Assembly: GCA_017549665.1 (NCBI GenBank)
Contig: JAFYUD010000028.1
Location: forward strand, 1-11,223
Source: Clostridia bacterium
GTDB lineage: Bacteria; Bacillota_A; Clostridia; Oscillospirales; Acutalibacteraceae
Reading direction: 5' to 3'
DNA length: 11,223 nucleotides
The notes under the pieces were generated by a model that made no database searches, had not been told where the DNA came from, and saw nothing but the letters and a program-made list of their open reading frames with translations. Below, piece by piece: positions 1 to 6,424 of the stretch. A program made the position numbers and the translations under genes. Numbering within the stretch: the stretch's first letter is position 1; each line of letters begins with the position of its first letter.

Positions 1-1
1 C

Positions 2-826
2 AGACGTGACAACGACAGATTTGACAGAAAGCCCCGCAATGACAGAAATGACAGGGTTGACAGAGACGAAAAGAGAGAAAAGCCCGAAAGAATTGAGAGA
101 GATGACCTTATCATCGGCAGAAATGCAGTAAGAGAAGCACTCAAGGCTAACCGTCCTGCAGAATGCCTCATGGTACAGAGAGGTGACAAGAAAGGTGCTG
201 TAGCCCCCCTTGTTGCACAGTGCCTTGATATGAAAATCCCCGTCAAGGAAGTTGATATAAAAAAGCTGGATTTCATGTGCGGACACAGCAATCATCAGGG
301 TGTTATCCTTGTTGCTGCAGCTAAGGAATATTCAACTGTTGAAGATATCTTCAACAATGCCGCTGAGAAGAATGAAGCTCCCTTCATCATCATCTGCGAC
401 GGTCTTGAAGATCCTCACAATCTCGGTGCAGTTATCAGAAGTGCTGAAGCTGCAGGTGCTCACGGTGTTATCATTCCCTCAAGAAGAAGCACAGGTCTCG
501 GCTATACTGTCGGAAAATCATCAGCAGGCGCACTTGAATATATGCCCGTTGCAAGAGTTACTAATCTCAACGCAACAATCAAGGAGATCAAGGACCGTGG
601 CGTGTGGGTTTATGCCGCTGATATGGACGGCAAGCCCTACTATGAAACAGACATGTCAGGCGCAGTTGCAATCATTGTCGGCTCCGAAGGCAACGGCGTA
701 AGCAGACTCGTAAAGGAAAACGCAGATATCGTTGTTTCAATCCCCATGAAGGGTCATATCAACTCGCTCAACGCATCAGTTGCGGCAAGCATCCTCATGT
801 TTGAGGCATCAAAGGCAAGAAACTAA
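2..826 (+). CDS. rlmB: TrmH/SpoU-family rRNA 2'-O-methyltransferase, RlmB-like (5' partial)
   Basis: This enzyme is expected to transfer a methyl group from S-adenosylmethionine to a ribose 2'-OH in 23S rRNA (G2251 in E. coli for RlmB). The reading frame is open from base 2, so the start lies before the window; the first in-frame ATG at 170 is internal, because the family's N-terminal substrate-binding motif IIGRNAVREAL is read at 110-142. The SPOUT knot motifs follow in order: DGLEDPHNLGAVIRSAEAAG (398-457), IVGSEGNGVSR (674-706) and SIPMKGHINSLNASVAAS (737-790), which includes the Asn and Ser/Asn residues of the SAM-binding knot. Ahead of the substrate domain is a charged, Arg/Asp-rich tail of at least 34 residues. 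The stop is followed 26 bases later by the next gene on the same strand, which suggests co-transcription. The family call is secure; the choice of RlmB over another TrmH paralogue is likely but not proven. Confidence 0.9.
   Translation, partial: RRDNDRFDRKPRNDRNDRVDRDEKREKPERIERDDLIIGRNAVREALKANRPAECLMVQRGDKKGAVAPLVAQCLDMKIPVKEVDIKKLDFMCGHSNHQGVILVAAAKEYSTVEDIFNNAAEKNEAPFIIICDGLEDPHNLGAVIRSAEAAGAHGVIIPSRRSTGLGYTVGKSSAGALEYMPVARVTNLNATIKEIKDRGVWVYAADMDGKPYYETDMSGAVAIIVGSEGNGVSRLVKENADIVVSIPMKGHINSLNASVAASILMFEASKARN
14..67 (+). repeat. In-frame 9-bp tandem repeat encoding DRx tripeptides
   Basis: GACAGA or GACAGG begins at 14, 23, 41, 50 and 59, always in steps of 9 bases, and encodes DRF-DRK-PRN-DRN-DRV-DRD in the N-terminal tail of the methyltransferase. 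One unit (32-40) has drifted to PRN. The left edge may continue before the window. Confidence 0.75.
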
Positions 827-852
827 CCGAAATAATTTTATGGTGATGAAAA

Positions 853-3450
853 ATGGCTGAAAAAAAAGTCAGCGGCAAAAACAATAAAACCGATCAGAAA
901 AGAGTCCGTGTCAGAAACACAGATTCCGTATATGAAGATTTTCTTATAAAATACGGTCAGGATCTGCGCAAACGCAGTACAAGGACTGTTTCTGAGCCAA
1001 AAAAGAATACAAAAAAGCCTCAGGATGCAGAAACTGCCCGTTGCGGTGAGATAAATCCCCACCTTGCAGTAAATCCTGCCGCTGAGCATCATATACTCAC
1101 AAAGCGGTCAGAAAGAATTCTGGCAGACGACACAGGCTTCAAGGCGCAGGATTACTATCAGCGTTTTGAAATGAAGCCTGAAATGCCCGAGCTGAAAGAG
1201 GATGAGCACCCCCATGCAGGCAGCAATCAGGAGGACAGCATCATCCCCGGTCAGCAGACCATGGCAGACATGGTTGCAGGCGGAAATGACGAGGACACTG
1301 TCGTACCCGTTGAAAGCAAGGATGCTGAGCCTGAAGAAGACCTGTTCACAGCTGCATACAGAGCGGTAAAGGACGGCAATCCGTACTTCGGAAAATCAGA
1401 AAAGCTCAGAGCTATCGCAAGAACTGCCAACGATGACGTAGGAATGGAGCCTGAAAGTCAGCTGTCATTCCCCGCATTTGATCCGCTTTTCAAGTTTGAT
1501 GAGCCTGAGAATAAAAAGAAAAAAATACGCTCCGAAAAGAAAAAGGACAAAAAGTCTGACAAAAAAGATCAGATAAAAGAATTTGATATTGACGAGGAAG
1601 CACTTGTAACCTCGCAGACTGCTGAAGAAAAAACAGAGGCTGAAATTGCAGCAGAACATCCTGAAAATGCGAAGAAAAATCGTAAGCACCGATTCTTTTC
1701 AGTTATAGACAACGGTGATTTTCAGGAGGAAGAGCCTGTTTTTGAAATCAACTCAAAACAGGATATAAGATCCACTGCAACAAAGCTGAAAAAAATCGGC
1801 AGAGCAAACCTTATAAAAACTGCAGGTCTGCTTCTTATTGCAATAATCACAGGCATTATTTCAATGGCATTCTCAGCCAAAGCAGAAGAGGGTGCATTCA
1901 ACGCAGTTGCATTCACGGTGATAAATATCATTTCACTGATACTTGCAGGCGTATTGTGTATAAAAGAGCTTGCTGACGGCATAAAAGATATACTGAAACT
2001 CAAATTTACTCCCAACGCAGGATGCATTCTTATACTACTGTCATCATTCATACAGTCTGTGGCAGTTGCTGCTTCACCCATGTTTTCACTGGGTATGAAG
2101 GTCCTCACTCCGGCCGTGGTGCTTACTCTCACAGCAATGACAATCCCTAAGCTTCTGCTTACCAACAATTCACGTCTTGCAGTGCGGATAATAGGAAATT
2201 CTGACTCTGTTTCACTTTTCAGAGGTCTTTCCGACGGCGGTATCGAAGGTGCTGTGAATGCACGTTATTCCGAGGAAAACGGCTCTGTCCGTTGTAACAC
2301 GTCAGTACAGCTTCCCGCAGGAATAATAAAACGTCTTACAAATGCAATCCCCCGACCTTTCGGAAATAACGCATCATATATCTTTGCTATCGTATTCTCA
2401 CTTGTGGTAGCAATCGCAGGCGGAATCATAACAAGAAGCTTTGCAGGTGCTGTCACATCATTCACCGCAATGCTCATTGCATGTCTTCCCCTTTCATACA
2501 CACTTGCAGCAGCATTTCTGCTTCTGAGAGAAAACAATATTCTTTCAGAAAAGAAATCAAGCATCATTTCATACAAATCAGCGACAGAGGTTACCAAGAC
2601 AAAAGCTGTCATCCTTGATGCAAGTGAAATTACCGAAGGTTCATCCTGCAGCATTCACTCAATCAGGACATTCGGCACAACTGACCCGAAGAAAGCAACA
2701 CTCTGCTGTGCGGCAGCAATAAAAGCGGCATCATCTCCGCTTCTTGATATTATCCGTCAGGTGGTTGAGCAGGGTGAAGAGGAAATTCCCGAGGCAGACG
2801 ATTTCTATGTCTGTAAGGGCGGAATTGCCGCAATTGTTGACAGCAACAAAGTTCTCCTTGGCACAAAGGAATTCCTTGAGGAAAACAATGTACTTATCCC
2901 TGAGGATGACTACGAAGAAAAGCATATCACCGGTGACAGAAAGCTGTTATTCCTTTCCGTAAACGGTGAATTCTGTATGCTTCTTATCGTAAGCTATCAC
3001 ATAAGACGAAGCATGGCATCATTCTTCAGATATCTTACTGCAAAGGATATTGCGATTCTTATTCATTCTTCAGACCCGAATATCAACGCAGATTATATCG
3101 AGAAGAAATGCAAGCTTCCGAAGGACAGCGTCTCTGCACTCAATGACACTGAAAGCTCATATTTCAGAGACAAGGCACAGAAGACAGAGACATCACTTGA
3201 AGCTGATGTTTTTACAAACGGAAAACCTGCATCTCTGTTTGCCCTGCTGAAAAGTGCATTCAGACTTGACAATGCAACAGGCATCATGCCTTCAATGATA
3301 TTTATTCTTGCACTCGTAGGCGCACTTGCAGTTTCCGTCCCAGCACTTCTGGGAAGCTATGCTGCCGTAGGCAGTCTTTATATCATAATTATCAAAATCG
3401 TATGCACCGTGCTTACGGCTGCAATCCCGCTTTTGATTTCAAAGAAATAA
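853..3450 (+). CDS. Catalytically degenerate P1B-type ATPase-like membrane protein
   Basis: 865 residues. Residues 1-316 are polar, Lys/Glu-rich and probably disordered (a KKKK-type basic run near 218-240), with no HMA domain and no CxxC. Eight hydrophobic segments follow: about 320-341, 348-368, 390-407, 412-434, then 507-527, 532-560, then 813-838 and 841-863. This 4+2+2 spacing is that of P1B metal-pump ATPases. Loop contents match by position: CLPLS (544-548) sits where CPC is expected; VILDASEITEG (586-596) replaces the phosphorylation motif DKTGTLTEG; ASSPL (626-630) replaces the SEHPL of the nucleotide domain; the KGGIAAIV and LLGTKEFL strands (655-675) resemble the ATP-binding GxG region; HSSDP (738-742) replaces TGD. 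No TGE is seen in the short 435-506 actuator-like loop, and no GDGxND hinge. The start is ATG 853 with a weak GGTGA upstream. I infer a non-pumping pseudo-ATPase, possibly regulatory; homology is by motif order only. It lies 13 bases ahead of an mgtC-family gene. Confidence 0.7.
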   Translation: MAEKKVSGKNNKTDQKRVRVRNTDSVYEDFLIKYGQDLRKRSTRTVSEPKKNTKKPQDAETARCGEINPHLAVNPAAEHHILTKRSERILADDTGFKAQDYYQRFEMKPEMPELKEDEHPHAGSNQEDSIIPGQQTMADMVAGGNDEDTVVPVESKDAEPEEDLFTAAYRAVKDGNPYFGKSEKLRAIARTANDDVGMEPESQLSFPAFDPLFKFDEPENKKKKIRSEKKKDKKSDKKDQIKEFDIDEEALVTSQTAEEKTEAEIAAEHPENAKKNRKHRFFSVIDNGDFQEEEPVFEINSKQDIRSTATKLKKIGRANLIKTAGLLLIAIITGIISMAFSAKAEEGAFNAVAFTVINIISLILAGVLCIKELADGIKDILKLKFTPNAGCILILLSSFIQSVAVAASPMFSLGMKVLTPAVVLTLTAMTIPKLLLTNNSRLAVRIIGNSDSVSLFRGLSDGGIEGAVNARYSEENGSVRCNTSVQLPAGIIKRLTNAIPRPFGNNASYIFAIVFSLVVAIAGGIITRSFAGAVTSFTAMLIACLPLSYTLAAAFLLLRENNILSEKKSSIISYKSATEVTKTKAVILDASEITEGSSCSIHSIRTFGTTDPKKATLCCAAAIKAASSPLLDIIRQVVEQGEEEIPEADDFYVCKGGIAAIVDSNKVLLGTKEFLEENNVLIPEDDYEEKHITGDRKLLFLSVNGEFCMLLIVSYHIRRSMASFFRYLTAKDIAILIHSSDPNINADYIEKKCKLPKDSVSALNDTESSYFRDKAQKTETSLEADVFTNGKPASLFALLKSAFRLDNATGIMPSMIFILALVGALAVSVPALLGSYAAVGSLYIIIIKIVCTVLTAAIPLLISKK

Positions 3451-3466
3451 GGAGGAATTAAGATTG
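3451..3466 (+). promoter_or_regulatory. Ribosome binding site fixing a TTG start
   Basis: GGAGGA (3451-3456) starts directly after the TAA of the upstream gene and lies 7 bases before TTG 3464. No in-frame ATG occurs before residue 29, which is already inside the first membrane helix, so TTG is the start. The arrangement favours translational coupling with the upstream gene. Confidence 0.8.
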
Positions 3467-4240
3467 GATTTTATTCTCAATTTTTTCAGCGGTGAGCTTT
3501 CATGGACAGATGTACTGCTGAGAGTTGTGATTTCTGTACTCATCGGTATGGCAATCGGTATTGAAAGAGAGCTTTCAAACCACCCTGCCGGAATGAAAAC
3601 CCATGCGCTTGTATGTCTCGGCGCTGCCATTACAACTATGATTTCAGCAGAAATGTGTTATTCACTTATGGGCAACGAAGCTCTTGACGCATCATCAAAG
3701 GTTGATATGTCCAGAATTGCATCAGGCGTTGTTTCCGGTATAGGTTTCATCGGCGCAGGTGCCATCATAAAGTCAAAGGACGGCTCAGTAGTTACAGGTA
3801 TCACAACTGCCGCAACAGTATGGATAAGCGGCTGTATGGGTCTTGCAATCGGTATGGGCTACTTCAGAATCATCGTTATTTCAATGCTTGCAATTCTCTT
3901 TGCAACAATCACTCTCAAGGGCCTTGAAAACAGATTTATCAAGCACAGAGGCACACGCTACATCGAGGTTATAACTGACGACAAGCGCAATGCACTGCCT
4001 GCTCTTGAAGACTATTTCGACCGTAAGCAGATAGTGATTACTTCCTTCGACTGCACGAAGACAGAGGACAGCGACGACACTAAAAAAATATACTGCTGCC
4101 GTTACTTCCTGAGAGTGCCGAAAGCAGTACCGTTCAACGTTGTAATGCGTGATATCGCAAAAATGGACGAGGTAATTGAGGTTTACGAATCAAACTCATC
4201 ATCTGCTTCATCAAAGCGCAGAGCAAATTCACAGACGTAA
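3464..4240 (+). CDS. MgtC/SapB-family inner-membrane protein
   Basis: 258 residues, close to the usual length for MgtC with a C-terminal domain. The membrane half carries the family signatures: GIERELSNHPAGMKTHALV (residues 32-50), then SGIGFIGAGAIIK (91-103) and a TTAATVWISGCMG helix. About five helices are visible up to residue 153. Residues 160-245 form a soluble alpha/beta domain of the ACT-like kind found in long MgtC proteins. In Salmonella, MgtC is linked to survival in low magnesium and to control of the F-type ATP synthase, and is encoded beside the P-type Mg pump MgtB; the role of clostridial members is not settled. Here the neighbour is a degenerate P-type ATPase with a 13-base gap, so the two are probably one transcriptional and perhaps functional unit. 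The end is marked by a strong terminator. The last residues are Ser/Arg-rich and look like a disordered tail. Confidence 0.9.
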   Translation: MDFILNFFSGELSWTDVLLRVVISVLIGMAIGIERELSNHPAGMKTHALVCLGAAITTMISAEMCYSLMGNEALDASSKVDMSRIASGVVSGIGFIGAGAIIKSKDGSVVTGITTAATVWISGCMGLAIGMGYFRIIVISMLAILFATITLKGLENRFIKHRGTRYIEVITDDKRNALPALEDYFDRKQIVITSFDCTKTEDSDDTKKIYCCRYFLRVPKAVPFNVVMRDIAKMDEVIEVYESNSSSASSKRRANSQT

Positions 4241-4260
4241 TTCAAGATATAACATCAAAA

Positions 4261-4289
4261 AAAGGGACTGACGAAATGTCAGTCCCTTT
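4261..4289. terminator. Bidirectional rho-independent terminator between converging genes
   Basis: AAAGGGACTGAC (4261-4272) pairs perfectly with GTCAGTCCCTTT (4278-4289) around a 5-base loop. Read on the minus strand, the stem runs into a T tract; on the plus strand it ends in TTTAAAATTT. It can serve both the mgtC-family gene and the converging MFS gene. Confidence 0.9.
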
Positions 4290-4303
4290 AAAATTTGTAT
4301 TTA

Positions 4304-6190
4304 TCAGTCGTCCTGTGCGGCTGCTTCGATTACCTCATCGGGAATCTCTGCTTCGCCGTGCTTTACGAATGCAATCATAATAACTGCAACGAGGAACATT
4401 ATCGGGCTGTAGTAGAACAGAGACATATATGTTCCTGCAAACATACGGATGAAGCCGTAAACGATGGGAGAAGCAATCTGTGCTGAGAATGTGGCTGTAT
4501 AATAGTAGCCTGTGAATGTACCAACCTTATCAATACCGCCGATTTCAAGAACGAGAGGAAGTGTGTTAACGGTGATGAACATATTTGCAGCACCGCCGAG
4601 AACAAGAACGGGATAGATAAGAATACCGAGAATCTTTGTGATATTCTTTACAGAGTCGGAAACAGCACTCATTGCAGCTGAGAATGTGTCTGCTTCTGTA
4701 TTTTCAAGAACGTTTGCAGTAACAGACATTACGCTTGCCTGAATATTCTCCTTGACGCCGAGCTCTGTGATGTAATTGTCAAACTTAACGTAGTTGCCGT
4801 ATGCTGATACGTCAGCGCCGTTTTCGGTTGCAGCACAGTACTCGATGTAGCCGTCCATTGTAAGCACGTCGCCGTCCTCAAGAGTCTCACCTGCGGCCTT
4901 TGCTTCGTCGGAAAGAACACCGTTGAAATCATTGATCTGATCGTTTACTGCGATGTATGAATTGTTTACCGTTACGTAGTTTGTGATTGAAAGCCCCTTA
5001 CCGCCGAGCATACCTACGAATACTCCGAAGAATACAACGAATGCTGCAAGGAATACTGCGAGACCTGCCATGATTGTCTTCTTTCTGCCGAACTTCTTAC
5101 CCATTTTACCTGCGGGAAGAGCTGCAGCAGCAGAGCAGACAGCAAAGATAAGCATAAGGATTGTTGCCTGAGAAGTAATCTTATGAAGAATCTCCTGAGC
5201 AAACAGTGAGAAGAATGTTGTGATTGCGTTTGAGCCGCAGAAAAGGAAGAAGAGACATACCAGCATGAAGCCGAGACTCTTTCTTTCGCCCTTTGTGAGC
5301 TTAACGGCATTTCTTGCGTCTTTTTCAGCCTTCTTGGCTTCTTTTTCAGCCTTTTTCTTTGCCTGAGCATCAGCGTAAGCATTTGCTTCAGCCTTGAGAT
5401 GAATGCTTGTATCCTGCTCCTTGACGAAGAAAAGAAGAACGAGCATACCGACAACCATAACGATTGCGCCGATTGCGAAAACGTAGGGGAATGAAAGCTC
5501 TTCGTTTGCCTTGATCTGAGCATTTGTCGCACCTGTGAAAAGTGTGCAGAGCGCAATAGCAAGTGTACCTGCAACCATACCGATTGCACCACCGAGACCG
5601 CCCATAAGGTTGATGACAGCATTACCCTCACTGCGGAGTGCGGGAGGTGTAAGGTCAGGCATGAGTGCAACTACGGGTGCACGCCACAATGACATTGTAA
5701 ATACAAACAGAATAATTGCAAGCATTGTAAGAAGAAGGTTGTTTGTATTAAGAGCAATTATGGGAATAAGCATAAAGAGTGCAGCCGAAATAGGAGCACA
5801 GGTTACGATAAAGGGACGACGCTTGCCGAGCTTTGAATGACAGTTGTCAGACAGCTTACCGAAAGCAGGCTGGAAGATAACACCGAAAATGTTATCAAAT
5901 GTCATAATGATACCGATAAACAGCGGAACGAGTGTAAAACCGCCGCCGGCAAGAACAACATCCTCACCCTGCGCCGCTGCAAGGTCAGCAAGAATGGGAA
6001 GCTTTTCAACAAGATAATCACTCCATGCAGTAATTGTTGCATTTGCTGTAAGGAGCTTATTGAGGATTTTTGTGATATAAGGGTCATAAATCGCCCATGC
6101 AATTGATGTTGCAAGGAAACCGAAACCTGTAAGTATGGTCTTCTTGTAATCAAGCTTCATTGCACCGGACTCTACTTTAGATTTTGCCAT
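4304..6190 (-). CDS. MFS sugar transporter (GPH/SLC45-like) with a large extracellular insert
   Basis: 628 residues, well above the 450-500 usual for sugar MFS carriers. Twelve helices can be laid out. The loop after TM2 reads GKLSDNCHSKLGKRRP (111-126), the conserved acidic/basic motif of GPH- and SUC-type carriers, and PDLTPPALRSEGNA (178-191) is typical of clostridial sugar carriers of this group. Extra length comes from three places: a TM1-TM2 outer loop (45-84), an Ala/Lys/Glu-rich helical stretch in the central cytoplasmic loop (258-303), and a polar 402-516 segment between TM9 and TM10, which is outside by standard topology. The start is ATG 6190 with AAAGGA 8 bases upstream; TGA is followed at once by an in-frame TAA. 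It is divergent from the GH31 gene, which suggests import of an alpha-linked gluco-oligosaccharide or related sugar. The substrate is inferred from context only. Confidence 0.85.
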   Translation of the reverse strand: MAKSKVESGAMKLDYKKTILTGFGFLATSIAWAIYDPYITKILNKLLTANATITAWSDYLVEKLPILADLAAAQGEDVVLAGGGFTLVPLFIGIIMTFDNIFGVIFQPAFGKLSDNCHSKLGKRRPFIVTCAPISAALFMLIPIIALNTNNLLLTMLAIILFVFTMSLWRAPVVALMPDLTPPALRSEGNAVINLMGGLGGAIGMVAGTLAIALCTLFTGATNAQIKANEELSFPYVFAIGAIVMVVGMLVLLFFVKEQDTSIHLKAEANAYADAQAKKKAEKEAKKAEKDARNAVKLTKGERKSLGFMLVCLFFLFCGSNAITTFFSLFAQEILHKITSQATILMLIFAVCSAAAALPAGKMGKKFGRKKTIMAGLAVFLAAFVVFFGVFVGMLGGKGLSITNYVTVNNSYIAVNDQINDFNGVLSDEAKAAGETLEDGDVLTMDGYIEYCAATENGADVSAYGNYVKFDNYITELGVKENIQASVMSVTANVLENTEADTFSAAMSAVSDSVKNITKILGILIYPVLVLGGAANMFITVNTLPLVLEIGGIDKVGTFTGYYYTATFSAQIASPIVYGFIRMFAGTYMSLFYYSPIMFLVAVIMIAFVKHGEAEIPDEVIEAAAQDD

Positions 6191-6255
6191 AGCAAAGATC
6201 CTTTCTGCTGTGTATTGATAACAGAAATATAAACATTTTCCTGTCGTCTTTGTTA

Positions 6256-6284
6256 ATTATATCAATATTATTATAAATAGTCAA
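6256..6284 (-). promoter_or_regulatory. Sigma-A promoter of the MFS transporter gene
   Basis: On the minus strand, TTGACT (6279-6284) is followed by a 17-base spacer and a perfect TATAAT (6256-6261). The predicted transcript would begin near 6249, giving a leader of about 60 bases before ATG 6190. Confidence 0.85.
6259..6269. repeat. ATATCAATATT direct repeat, copy 1
   Basis: This 11-base word overlaps the -10 box and spacer of the MFS promoter. An identical copy in the same orientation lies at 6347-6357, just ahead of the GH31 promoter. It could be a shared regulator site, but chance is possible in such AT-rich DNA. Confidence 0.4.
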
Positions 6285-6346
6285 CATGAATTTGTATATT
6301 TTTAATTGTTTTATTATATCATTCCCTTTAAGGATTATATTATAAA

Positions 6347-6357
6347 ATATCAATATT
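6347..6357. repeat. ATATCAATATT direct repeat, copy 2
   Basis: Identical to 6259-6269 and offset by 88 bases. It ends five bases before the -35 box of the GH31 promoter, a usual place for a regulator that acts on the polymerase. No known operator is recognised. Confidence 0.4.
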
Positions 6358-6361
6358 TGTA

Positions 6362-6390
6362 TTGACGAAACAGCACAAATAGATTAAACT
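6362..6390 (+). promoter_or_regulatory. Sigma-A promoter of the GH31 gene
   Basis: TTGACG (6362-6367), a 17-base spacer and TAAACT (6385-6390; 4 of 6 consensus bases). A better -10 word, TATAAC (6394-6399), is 26 bases from this -35 and so does not pair with it. The leader to ATG 6425 would be short, about 28 bases. The 7-bp inverted repeat TATTTGT/ACAAATA (6354-6360 and 6375-6381) brackets the -35 box and could be an operator. Confidence 0.65.
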
Positions 6391-6424
6391 GAATATAACA
6401 GTTTTTCTTTACGAGGTGTATTCT

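Noticed and set aside
170..826. ATG 170 as start of the methyltransferase
   Set aside because: The conserved GRNAVREAL motif of the substrate-binding domain is read in frame upstream of it, so this ATG is internal.
1722..2168. Minus-strand open frame of 148 codons
   Set aside because: It is antisense to the membrane region of the P-type ATPase-like gene, where hydrophobic codons give long reverse frames; no start signal is seen.
853..3450. An ordinary active metal pump
   Set aside because: The phosphorylation motif, TGD, CPC and hinge motifs are all altered or absent, so normal pump activity is unlikely.
4261..4289. Hairpin as a riboswitch or small RNA
   Set aside because: A simple perfect stem between converging stop codons with a T tract is fully explained as a terminator.
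5014..5670. Minus-strand open frame of 218 codons
   Set aside because: It lies wholly inside the MFS gene in another frame on the same strand; its product is Ser/Gln/Leu-rich with no family motif and no ribosome binding site.
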